Assembly: GCA_021158595.1 (NCBI GenBank)
Contig: JAGGUF010000075.1
Location: 1-5,736 of the forward strand
Origin: a bacterium
GTDB taxonomy: Bacteria > Patescibacteriota > Minisyncoccia > Minisyncoccales > GCA-002788555
Reading direction: 5' to 3'
DNA: 5,736 nucleotides
A model generated the notes under the pieces. The model was not told the DNA's origin. It saw only the letters and a list, made by a program, of their open reading frames with translations, and did not search any database. The stretch's first letter is position 1; each line of letters opens with the position of its first letter. Made by a program: the position numbers and the translations under genes. Below, one piece after another: positions 1 to 4,992 of this stretch.

Positions 1-2067
1 CAAGAAGGAGCAAAGATTTCTCCTGAGATGTATTGTTTTCCCTTAAAAGTCAATATAGGGAATTATTTAGGAGCCATAAGAAAAGGTGCCAATACCATTT
101 TTATGGTCACCAGTCTCGGAGGTTCCTGTAGATTAAGATATTATGGAGATATTCAAAGAAAGGTTTTAAATGATTCAGGAAATAGGGTTAACTTTGTTAT
201 CTTTGATCAAAATCCTATAGATGTATATTCAAAAATTAAAGAAATCTCTGGTGCTTCCTTTGGGAAGATAATAAATGCTGCTATATTTTTTTATAAAAAG
301 TTAAGACTGATTGAGAATTTGGAGAGAAAGGCTCAGTATTTAAGACCAAGAGAGAAAAAGAAAGGAGAAACAGATATGGTGTTAAAGACTACCCTTGAGA
401 AATTAAGAAAAATTCAAACCTATAAGGAGATTTCTAATTTTAAAAAAGAGGTTTCAGAGAAACTCTCTAAAATTGAAATTGATAAAAACAAAGATGTTCC
501 CAAAGTAGGTATTATAGGGGAGATTTTTACTGTGAGTGATGAAACAGTAAATTTTAGAATTGAGAAGAAATTAGGAAGAGAAGGAATTGAGGTTCATCGA
601 GAAATGGATCTTAGTTACCATGTTAAGAAGAAAATTTTTCCCTGGAAGGACTGGCAGATTCAAAGAGAGATTAAGCCCTATTTGAAATCTACTGTCGGAG
701 GTCATGGAAGAGATGCTGTTTATGAAATGTTGTACTATATAAAAAAGGGTTTTGACGGTGTAATTCAATTACTACCTTTCGGATGTTTTGTGGAAAACAC
801 AAACATCACCATTGAGGGCTATCTTCAAAAACCAATTCAAAAAATAAAAGTAGGAGAAAAAGTTTTAACCCATAAAGGAAGATTCAAAAAAGTAACCCAA
901 ACTTTTTGCCGGAATTACCGAGGTCCAATATTAAAAATAGATTGTGGAGGAAAATTATTAACAATTTCAGTTACTCCAGAGCACCCACTTCTATCAGCAA
1001 AAACTATATTGAGAAACCGAAGAAAAGAAATTCAGAGCTTTAACTTTATTCCTGCCTCTGAAGTTAAAGAAGGGGATTTTATTGCCATTCCCATCCCTAA
1101 AGAAACAAAAAAGATAGATTATTTTGAATGGAGAAAGAAATATAAAAGAGAACCCAAATGGGAAGATATTAAAAAATTTCCTTATTCTCCAGAACTTTTA
1201 CGAATGCTTGGTTATTGGTTGGCTGAAGGAACAATTCGTTACGATAGCGGAACTAATAAAAAATACAAAAGAGGAATTGCTTTTCATTTTGCTAAGCAGG
1301 AAAAAGATTATATAGATGATGTTGTTGGAATCATAGAGAATAATTTTAAATCAAAAATCAGTCAGTACGATCGGCCAGATAGGTCTAATATAATGGAATT
1401 GTATATTGGGAATCGAAACCTTGCAGAGATTGTCTTTTCTTTATGTGGCGAACATTGTGATAAAAAAACATTACATAATGATTTAATGACTCTTGCCCCT
1501 GAATTACAAAAAGAGATATTAAAAGGTTTTTTTAGAGGAGACGGTTCTTTTAGGGATAAATATGGAGAAACTACTTATCGAGGAGTGACTACTTCTCAAA
1601 ATTTGGCCAGTCAATTATTTTGGCTTTTAATAAGAAATCGAATTAAACCCTCTTTAATGGAACAGTGTATCAAAAATAGAAAACCTTCTTATATGCTAAA
1701 AATAGCTACTGCTAGCGAGATAAAAAGATTAGGTGATAAGAAAATAAAAGTAACCGATAGAAAGAAATTTATTAAACATAGGGAATTAGAAAATTACTTT
1801 CTGGTTCCGATTCGAAACATAGAAAGCATTAATTTTAAAGGTAAAGTATATAATTTAGAAGTAGAAGATGACCATTCTTACGTGGCTAATTTTATGGCTG
1901 TTCATAACTGTATGCCTGAGACTACTGTAAGACCTATCTTAGAGAAAATTCACAAAGAAACAGGAATTCCATTTTTGTCATTATCTTTAGACGAGCAAGT
2001 ATCAGAGGCAGGAATAAATACTAGATTAGAGGCTTTTGTAGATGTGGTCAAAAACTATCATTGTTGA
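1..2067 (+). CDS. CoA activase-related protein (2-hydroxyacyl-CoA dehydratase activase family), intein-containing, 5'-partial
   Basis: The frame is open from base 1 to the TGA at 2065-2067, so the gene begins upstream. The ATG at 28 lies inside the conserved stretch SPEMYCFPLKVNIGN and is not the start. Without the intein, the host protein is about 313 residues in the window: codons 1-261 and 637-688. Family-like features are a Cys-containing CFPLKV motif (codons 12-17), GGSCRLRYYG with a second Cys (codon 43), GEIFTVSDETVNFRIEKKLG, GGHGRDAVYEM, and after splicing LLPFGCMPE followed by a C-terminal SLDEQVSEAGINTRLEAF. These resemble proteins annotated 'CoA protein activase', relatives of the ATP-dependent activators and dehydratase components that carry Fe-S clusters and prime 2-hydroxyacyl-CoA dehydratases in anaerobes. 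The three cysteines are plausible cluster ligands (inference). No dehydratase subunit is visible, so the substrate is unknown. About 50-70 N-terminal residues are probably missing. The family call is from memory of motifs; the exact reaction is unproven. Confidence 0.8.
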   Translation, partial: QEGAKISPEMYCFPLKVNIGNYLGAIRKGANTIFMVTSLGGSCRLRYYGDIQRKVLNDSGNRVNFVIFDQNPIDVYSKIKEISGASFGKIINAAIFFYKKLRLIENLERKAQYLRPREKKKGETDMVLKTTLEKLRKIQTYKEISNFKKEVSEKLSKIEIDKNKDVPKVGIIGEIFTVSDETVNFRIEKKLGREGIEVHREMDLSYHVKKKIFPWKDWQIQREIKPYLKSTVGGHGRDAVYEMLYYIKKGFDGVIQLLPFGCFVENTNITIEGYLQKPIQKIKVGEKVLTHKGRFKKVTQTFCRNYRGPILKIDCGGKLLTISVTPEHPLLSAKTILRNRRKEIQSFNFIPASEVKEGDFIAIPIPKETKKIDYFEWRKKYKREPKWEDIKKFPYSPELLRMLGYWLAEGTIRYDSGTNKKYKRGIAFHFAKQEKDYIDDVVGIIENNFKSKISQYDRPDRSNIMELYIGNRNLAEIVFSLCGEHCDKKTLHNDLMTLAPELQKEILKGFFRGDGSFRDKYGETTYRGVTTSQNLASQLFWLLIRNRIKPSLMEQCIKNRKPSYMLKIATASEIKRLGDKKIKVTDRKKFIKHRELENYFLVPIRNIESINFKGKVYNLEVEDDHSYVANFMAVHNCMPETTVRPILEKIHKETGIPFLSLSLDEQVSEAGINTRLEAFVDVVKNYHC
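784..1908 (+). other. Intein with LAGLIDADG (DOD) homing endonuclease domain
   Basis: These 375 codons lie in frame inside the CoA activase gene and are flanked by host sequence that rejoins as LLPFG|CMPE. Splicing block A begins with Cys1 (CFVENTNITI). Block B is SVTPEHPLL, with the TxxH pair at intein residues 64 and 67. Block F is KVYNLEVEDDHSYVAN, and block G ends in VHN (His374-Asn375) followed by host Cys+1. This is the full nucleophile set of a class 1 intein: Cys1, block B His, penultimate His, terminal Asn, Cys+1. The middle holds two LAGLIDADG-type helices: LGYWLAEGTI (residue 142 on, acidic Glu148) and LKGFFRGDGSF (residue 246 on, Asp253). Both keep an acidic residue where metal is bound, so the endonuclease may be active. 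Codon use looks like that of the host gene. The length is normal for an endonuclease-bearing intein. Splicing and cleavage activity are inferred from the motifs. Confidence 0.95.
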
Positions 2068-2085
2068 TTTAATAAAATGTACTAT

Positions 2086-2268
2086 CTAACCACTTCGGTA
2101 ACGAAATCTTCTCAGTTATAGTTTCCCTCCCCTACCTAGAGGAGGAAATCCGAAATTCTAAATTCGACCACAGCCCCTTTCCAAGGGGCTGTGGTCGATA
2201 TTCGAATTTCGAATTTATCTCCTCTAAGAGAGGGAGGGAGAATATCAGCGCGTTACCAAAGTGGTTAG
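2086..2268. repeat. 183-bp imperfect palindrome
   Basis: CTAACCACTTCGGTAACG at 2086-2103 is the inverse of 2251-2268, with one mismatch. Moving inwards, CCCTCCC/GGGAGGG tracts pair, then TAGAGGAG (from 2137) against CTCCTCTAAG (2220-2229), then the AAATCCGAAATTC words against GAATTTCGAATTT. The centre is a perfect 15-bp stem, 2165-2179 with 2183-2197, around a TCC loop. It sits 18 bases after the CoA activase stop codon. The transcript would fold into a very long hairpin and could end or protect the upstream message, but no T-run follows, so it is not a standard intrinsic terminator. Confidence 0.8.
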
Positions 2269-2314
2269 CAATTACAAATAAAAGATTGGATAAGATCTCT
2301 ATTTTCCTTTTTTC

Positions 2315-2344
2315 TTGACATAAAGCGGTTGTTAGTGATAAAAT
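2315..2344 (+). promoter_or_regulatory. Sigma-70-type promoter for speD-speE
   Basis: A perfect -35 box TTGACA (2315-2320) is followed after 18 bases by TAAAAT (2339-2344), one base from TATAAT. Transcription would begin near 2351, giving a leader of about 100 bases before speD. That leader holds the GC-rich hairpin at 2363-2393 and the repeat end at 2423-2453. The site lies in the only stretch of this spacer not made of repeats, which supports a real function. Prediction from consensus only. Confidence 0.6.
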
Positions 2345-2362
2345 TCTTTCCTTCTTTTTCCA

Positions 2363-2410
2363 ATCCTCCCCCTCCCTCTGGGAGGGGGAGGATATAGGTG
2401 GGGGAGGGGA
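2363..2410. repeat. GC-rich palindromic repeat, copy 1 (left flank missing)
   Basis: A perfect 14-bp stem, ATCCTCCCCCTCCC (2363-2376) with 2380-2393, around a TCT loop. It is followed by ATAGGTGGGGGAGGGG, the outer right arm also seen in the copies at 3814-3876 and 4862-4920. The matching outer left arm is absent or degenerate here. The + strand carries four runs of three or more G (2380-2382, 2384-2388, 2400-2404, 2406-2409). It would lie in the speD leader just downstream of the predicted transcription start. Confidence 0.85.
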
Positions 2411-2451
2411 AAATGTAAGGTTTTTACCAAAGTGGTTGGCAATTGCATTTT

Positions 2452-2826
2452 ATGAAAAAGAGAAAAAAACAATCTCAAATTTACGGCAAAGAACTTATTT
2501 TAGATCTTTACGACTGTGACGAGAAGATTATTTCCTCCAGGAAAGAACTTTCAAGATATATTAAGGAACTTTGTGACTTGATAAAGATGAGAAGATATAA
2601 AAAAGCAATAATTGAGAAGTTTGGCTTTGGGAAAGATTTTACTAAGGGATTTTCTTTTATTCAGTTAATAGAAACCAGTTCCATTGTAGGACATATCAGT
2701 GAATTGTGGAAAAAGGTGTTTATTAACATTTTTTCCTGTGGAGATTTTGACGAGAAAAAAGCGGCAGAGTTTACTAAAAATTTCTTCAGAGCCAAAAAAG
2801 TCAAAAAAAGAGTCTTAATTAGGTAA
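2452..2826 (+). CDS. speD: S-adenosylmethionine decarboxylase proenzyme (SpeD-like)
   Basis: Predicted to make decarboxylated AdoMet, the aminopropyl donor for spermidine synthesis, using a pyruvoyl group formed by self-cleavage. The 124-residue length fits the short bacterial/archaeal SpeD class (about 120-130 residues; E. coli SpeD is about twice that). It opens with GKELILDLYDCD, like the GRHLVAEFYECD start of Thermotoga SpeD, and has GFSFIQLIETSSIVGH and INIFSCGDF. With Ser76 as the cleavage serine, Ser68, His81 and Cys96 fall at -8, +5 and +20, the same spacing as Ser55, Ser63, His68 and Cys83 of T. maritima SpeD. The residue before the serine is Thr75 (ETS) instead of the usual Glu (ES). 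ATG 2452 is chosen over an in-frame TTG at 2443 because that codon lies within the repeat end; neither has a clear ribosome binding site. The stop abuts the speE start. Some SpeD homologues decarboxylate ornithine or arginine instead, so the substrate is inferred from context. Confidence 0.85.
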   Translation: MKKRKKQSQIYGKELILDLYDCDEKIISSRKELSRYIKELCDLIKMRRYKKAIIEKFGFGKDFTKGFSFIQLIETSSIVGHISELWKKVFINIFSCGDFDEKKAAEFTKNFFRAKKVKKRVLIR

Positions 2827-3690
2827 ATGAAAAGAGAAAATTGGTTTTTTGAGAGTCCTCTTCCTCAAACAAAATTTGAAGTTAAAGTTGGCTTTAAACT
2901 CAAAAGAAAAATTTTTTCTTCAAAAAGTCCTTATCAAAAAATTGAGATTTTTGATACCTTTCCCTTAGGAAGAATTTTGGTTTTGGATGGCATTTTGCAA
3001 CTTTCTCAAAAATATGAGTTTATTTATCATGAAATGATAGCCCATCTGGCGCTTTTTTCTCATCCCTGTCCTCAAAATGTTTTAATAATTGGAGGAGGTG
3101 ATGGAGGAGCCCTAAGAGAGGTTTTGAGACACCCAATAAAAGAAGTATTTTTGGCAGAAATAGATAAAAAGGTCTTAGAAGTCTCAAAAAAATTTCTTCC
3201 TTTTTTGAAATTAAAAAACTCTTTAAGGGATAAAAGAACAAAAGTGCTCTTTGAGAATGGGGTTCAAACAGTTAAGAATTTTAAAAATTTCTTTGATGTA
3301 ATAATTGTAGACTCTCCAGATCCAGCCGGTGCTGCTCTTCCTCTTTTCCAGAAGAAATTTTATCAAAATTGCTATTTGGCCTTGAGAGAAAGGGGAGTAT
3401 TTATTACTCAAAGTGGAAACTTTTTTCAGCAGATTTCTGAGATTAGGATGATTTCAAAAAGATTAAAAGAGATATTTGGGGAAATCGAGATCTCTCATTT
3501 TTTTACTCCGGATTATCAAGGTGCTGATTTCTCTTTAACTATAGCAGGTAAGGAAATAAATTTAGAGATAGATTTAGAAGAATTGAAAAAAAGAACAAAA
3601 AAGATAAAGAATTTAAAATACTATTCTCCCCAGGTACATTTGGCTTCATTTGTTTTACCTCTTCTTTATCAGAAAATCGTATCAAGATAA
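2827..3690 (+). CDS. speE: Polyamine aminopropyltransferase (spermidine synthase)
   Basis: Predicted to transfer the aminopropyl group of decarboxylated AdoMet to putrescine, giving spermidine and methylthioadenosine in the cytoplasm. The 287 residues match the family's usual length. The N-terminal beta domain reads FPLGRILVLDGILQLSQKYEFIYHEM, with the conserved LDG..Q and the YHE around Tyr67-His68-Glu69. The Rossmann core has IIGGGDGGALREVLRH (Gly89-Gly94), the acidic AEID (Glu111 and Asp113) at the end of beta 2, ENG in place of the common DG, and VDSPDP with Asp162 and Asp165, the positions that include the catalytic aspartate. ENG instead of DG is similar to the Thermotoga enzyme, so not alarming. 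ATG 2827 directly follows the speD TAA, implying translational coupling and one transcript. Other acceptors (cadaverine, agmatine) cannot be excluded from sequence. No ornithine or arginine decarboxylase is in the window. Confidence 0.93.
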   Translation: MKRENWFFESPLPQTKFEVKVGFKLKRKIFSSKSPYQKIEIFDTFPLGRILVLDGILQLSQKYEFIYHEMIAHLALFSHPCPQNVLIIGGGDGGALREVLRHPIKEVFLAEIDKKVLEVSKKFLPFLKLKNSLRDKRTKVLFENGVQTVKNFKNFFDVIIVDSPDPAGAALPLFQKKFYQNCYLALRERGVFITQSGNFFQQISEIRMISKRLKEIFGEIEISHFFTPDYQGADFSLTIAGKEINLEIDLEELKKRTKKIKNLKYYSPQVHLASFVLPLLYQKIVSR

Positions 3691-3740
3691 AAATAAAAAT
3701 TTATTTTTAGAGTTGGTTTGAGAAAGACTAACCCTTTTTT
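3688..3740 (+). terminator. Putative terminator region after speE
   Basis: The speE stop codon starts an all-A/T palindrome (TAAAAATAAA 3688-3697, loop AA, TTTATTTTTA 3700-3709). About ten bases on, GTTGGT (3712-3717) can pair with ACTAAC (3727-3732, one G-U pair), followed by CC and six T (3735-3740). The second hairpin is short and weak, so termination here is plausible but not certain. Confidence 0.45.
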
Positions 3741-3747
3741 ATATAAT
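3718..3747 (+). promoter_or_regulatory. Possible promoter upstream of rsmI
   Basis: TTGAGA (3718-3723, one base from consensus) and a perfect TATAAT (3742-3747) are 18 bases apart. The site overlaps the weak terminator hairpin and T-run, so the boxes may be fortuitous in AT-rich DNA. If used, transcription starts near 3754 and the leader before rsmI is about 300 bases, including two long palindromes. Confidence 0.4.
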
Positions 3748-3813
3748 TTGTACTATTCCGCCCTTCATAACAAACCGAGGATATTTTTAGAGCGTGAAGC
3801 GCGAAGTGAGGAA

Positions 3814-3876
3814 TCCCTCCTCCACCTTAATCCTCCCCCTCCCTTTGGGAGGGGGAGGATATAGGTGGGGGAGGGA
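3814..3876. repeat. GC-rich palindromic repeat, copy 2 (complete)
   Basis: Two 30-base arms, 3814-3843 and 3847-3876, pair with three mismatches around a TTT loop; the inner 14 bp are perfect. The core and the outer ATATAGGTGGGGGAGGG arm are nearly identical to copy 1, and close to the copy ending at 4920. It is the best-preserved member here and defines the full unit of about 63 bp. It is preceded by a purine-rich stretch, GCGTGAAGCGCGAAGTGAGG (3793-3812), which may be a remnant of another dispersed word. No open frame of interest crosses it. Confidence 0.9.
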
Positions 3877-3896
3877 AATCCTCAAAATGGCAATCT

Positions 3897-4028
3897 AAAA
3901 TTCAAGCGCAAAACGCAAAGTGCAGAGTTTAAAACCACAACGTAAAGCATAAAGCGAAATTTCTTTTTAGTTTTTAGTTTTACGCTTTGGCTTTGCACTT
4001 TGCACTTTGCGTTTTGCGCTTGAATTTT
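3897..4028. repeat. 132-bp palindrome with perfect 28-bp arms
   Basis: The arm 3897-3924 (AAAATTCAAGCGCAAAACGC and eight more bases) is the exact reverse complement of 4001-4028. The interior also has partly pairing words (AAAGCATAAAGCG near 3944-3956 against CGCTTTGGCTTT near 3983-3994) around an A/T-rich centre. The arms are permutations of short words such as CGCAAAA, CAAAGTG and CGTAAAG. The right arm continues into an imperfect echo, TTTTGAATTTTAG, ending just before rsmI. It differs in sequence from the GC-rich family, so it is a separate class of element. Confidence 0.9.
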
Positions 4029-4054
4029 GTTTTGAATTTTAGTTTACCGTGTTA

Positions 4055-4762
4055 ATGAATTTTAAACCAGAAAGAAAAATACCCATTCTTTATGTTGTGG
4101 CTACTCCTATTGGGAATTTAGACGATATTTCAAAAAGAGCCTTACAGGTATTAGAGGAAGTAGATTTAATTTTATGTGAGGACACTCAGGTAAGTAAAAA
4201 ATTGTTAAACCATTATGGAATAAATACGCCAGTGGTTAGTTATCATCAACATAGCAGATTAAAAAAGATAAACTATATCTTAAGACTTTTAAGAGAAGGT
4301 AAGAATTTAGCCCTTATCTGTGATGCGGGAACTCCCGGAATTTCTGATCCAGGAAATGTATTGATCAAAAAGGTAATTGAGCAATTAAGAGATGAGGTTA
4401 AAATTGTTTCCATTCCTGGCCCCTCGGCTCTGATTGCTGCTGGGAGCATCTCTGGCTTTCCTATGAATAGGTTTATTTTTTTAGGCTTTCCTCCCTCTAA
4501 GAAAAAAAGAAAAAAATTTTTCGAAGAGATAAGTAACTCAAAATATCCAGTTATTTTTTACGAGTCTCCCTATAGGATTTTAAAGACCTTAAAAGAATTA
4601 TCTTCATTTATTAACAAACGAGAAGTAGTAGTCTGTCGAGAATTAACCAAGAAGTTTGAAACAGTTTATCGAGGAACAATTGACAAGGTAATTGAAAAAA
4701 TAACAGAAGATAAGATTAAGGGAGAATTTGTAGTAATTGTTTCAGAGAGGGGCTATTGTTAG
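4055..4762 (+). CDS. rsmI: 16S rRNA (cytidine1402-2'-O)-methyltransferase
   Basis: RsmI uses AdoMet to methylate the ribose of C1402 in the decoding centre of 16S rRNA on the assembled 30S subunit. The protein belongs to the tetrapyrrole-methylase fold family. Visible signatures in order are LYVVATPIGNLDDIS (residues 12-26), the CEDT loop (41-44) with KLLNHYGI, CDAGTPGISDPG (89-100), IPGPSALIAA (120-129), SGFPMNRFIFLGFPP, FYESPYRI (168-175) and VVVCRELTKKFETVYRG, ending in GEFVVIVSE. At 235 residues it lacks the roughly 40-50-residue C-terminal extension of the E. coli protein (about 286), as many short homologues do. ATG 4055 is chosen; an in-frame GTG at 4049 would add two residues. Neither has a visible Shine-Dalgarno sequence. 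The gene follows a long palindrome and is separated from tatD by 230 bases of repeat-rich spacer. Confidence 0.95.
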   Translation: MNFKPERKIPILYVVATPIGNLDDISKRALQVLEEVDLILCEDTQVSKKLLNHYGINTPVVSYHQHSRLKKINYILRLLREGKNLALICDAGTPGISDPGNVLIKKVIEQLRDEVKIVSIPGPSALIAAGSISGFPMNRFIFLGFPPSKKKRKKFFEEISNSKYPVIFYESPYRILKTLKELSSFINKREVVVCRELTKKFETVYRGTIDKVIEKITEDKIKGEFVVIVSERGYC

Positions 4763-4807
4763 TTTCACCACATTGTTTACAATACTTTTTACAATCAAAG
4801 GAATTTC

Positions 4808-4920
4808 CACCTCCACCTATATCCTCTTCCTCCCAAGGGGAAAGGGGAGGATTTGGGAAGGATCCCCTCCTATATCCTCCCCCTTCCTGTGGGAGGGGGA
4901 GGATTAAGGTGGGGGAGGGA
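4808..4920. repeat. GC-rich palindromic repeats, copies 3 and 4 (back to back)
   Basis: Two related hairpins lie in tandem in the rsmI-tatD spacer. The first, about 4808-4861, has ATCCTCTTCCTCCC pairing imperfectly with a GGGGAAAGGGGAGGAT-like right arm. The second, about 4862-4920, has ATCCTCCCCCTTCC (4874-4887), loop TGT, and GGGAGGGGGAGGAT (4891-4904), followed by TAAGGTGGGGGAGGGA. The second matches copies 1 and 2 closely; the first is more diverged. The rest of the spacer (4763-4807 and 4921-4992) is AT-rich with no clear promoter or terminator. Confidence 0.8.
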
Positions 4921-4992
4921 GAACTGAGATTTTATTTCGCAGAGGATTCTATCAATTACAGATAAAAAATTTTCCTAATTTGTAATTTATTT

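Larger units (their letters stand above)
2072..2453. repeat. Composite inverted-repeat region bounded by related ~31-bp ends
   Basis: The left end (about 2072-2102) and the reverse complement of the right end (about 2423-2453) align over roughly 30 bases with a handful of differences. They share the words ATAAAATG and AACCACTT followed by C/T and GGTAA. A third copy, in right-end orientation, lies at about 2249-2280. Next to each end is a G/C-rich tract (CCCTCCCC or its complement). This looks like a small non-autonomous, MITE-like element in which one right end has been duplicated or nested, rather than random spacer. No transposase is encoded here and no clear target duplication is seen. 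The right end runs into the speD start codon. Confidence 0.6.

Noticed and set aside
28..30. ATG at 28 as the start of the CoA activase gene
   Set aside because: The same frame is open to base 1 and encodes conserved family residues (SPEMYCFPLK) across this codon, so the true start is upstream of the window.
571..768. Minus-strand open frame of 65 codons
   Set aside because: It lies opposite conserved CoA activase codons, with no recognisable protein motif.
1124..1315. Plus-strand open frame inside the intein in another frame
   Set aside because: It overlaps the first LAGLIDADG helix of the intein and shows no family signature of its own.
2165..2197. Perfect 15-bp hairpin as an intrinsic terminator
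   Set aside because: No T-run follows on either strand, and it is the centre of a larger palindrome; kept as a repeat only.
3020..3411. Two minus-strand open frames opposite speE
   Set aside because: They are antisense shadows of a well-conserved aminopropyltransferase, rich in Leu/Phe/Lys from AT-rich reverse complement.
4772..4795. ATTGTTTACAAT palindrome and TACAAT box as an operator/promoter for tatD
   Set aside because: No -35 box at proper spacing, and short AT palindromes are expected by chance in this composition.
2363..4920. GC-rich repeats as a CRISPR array
   Set aside because: The units are hundreds of bases apart, have genes between them and lack regular spacers; no cas gene is present.
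4756..4965. Open frame of 69 codons after rsmI
   Set aside because: Its Pro/Ser/Gly-rich product is simply the translation of the GC-rich palindromic repeats; it starts at a TTG inside the end of rsmI.
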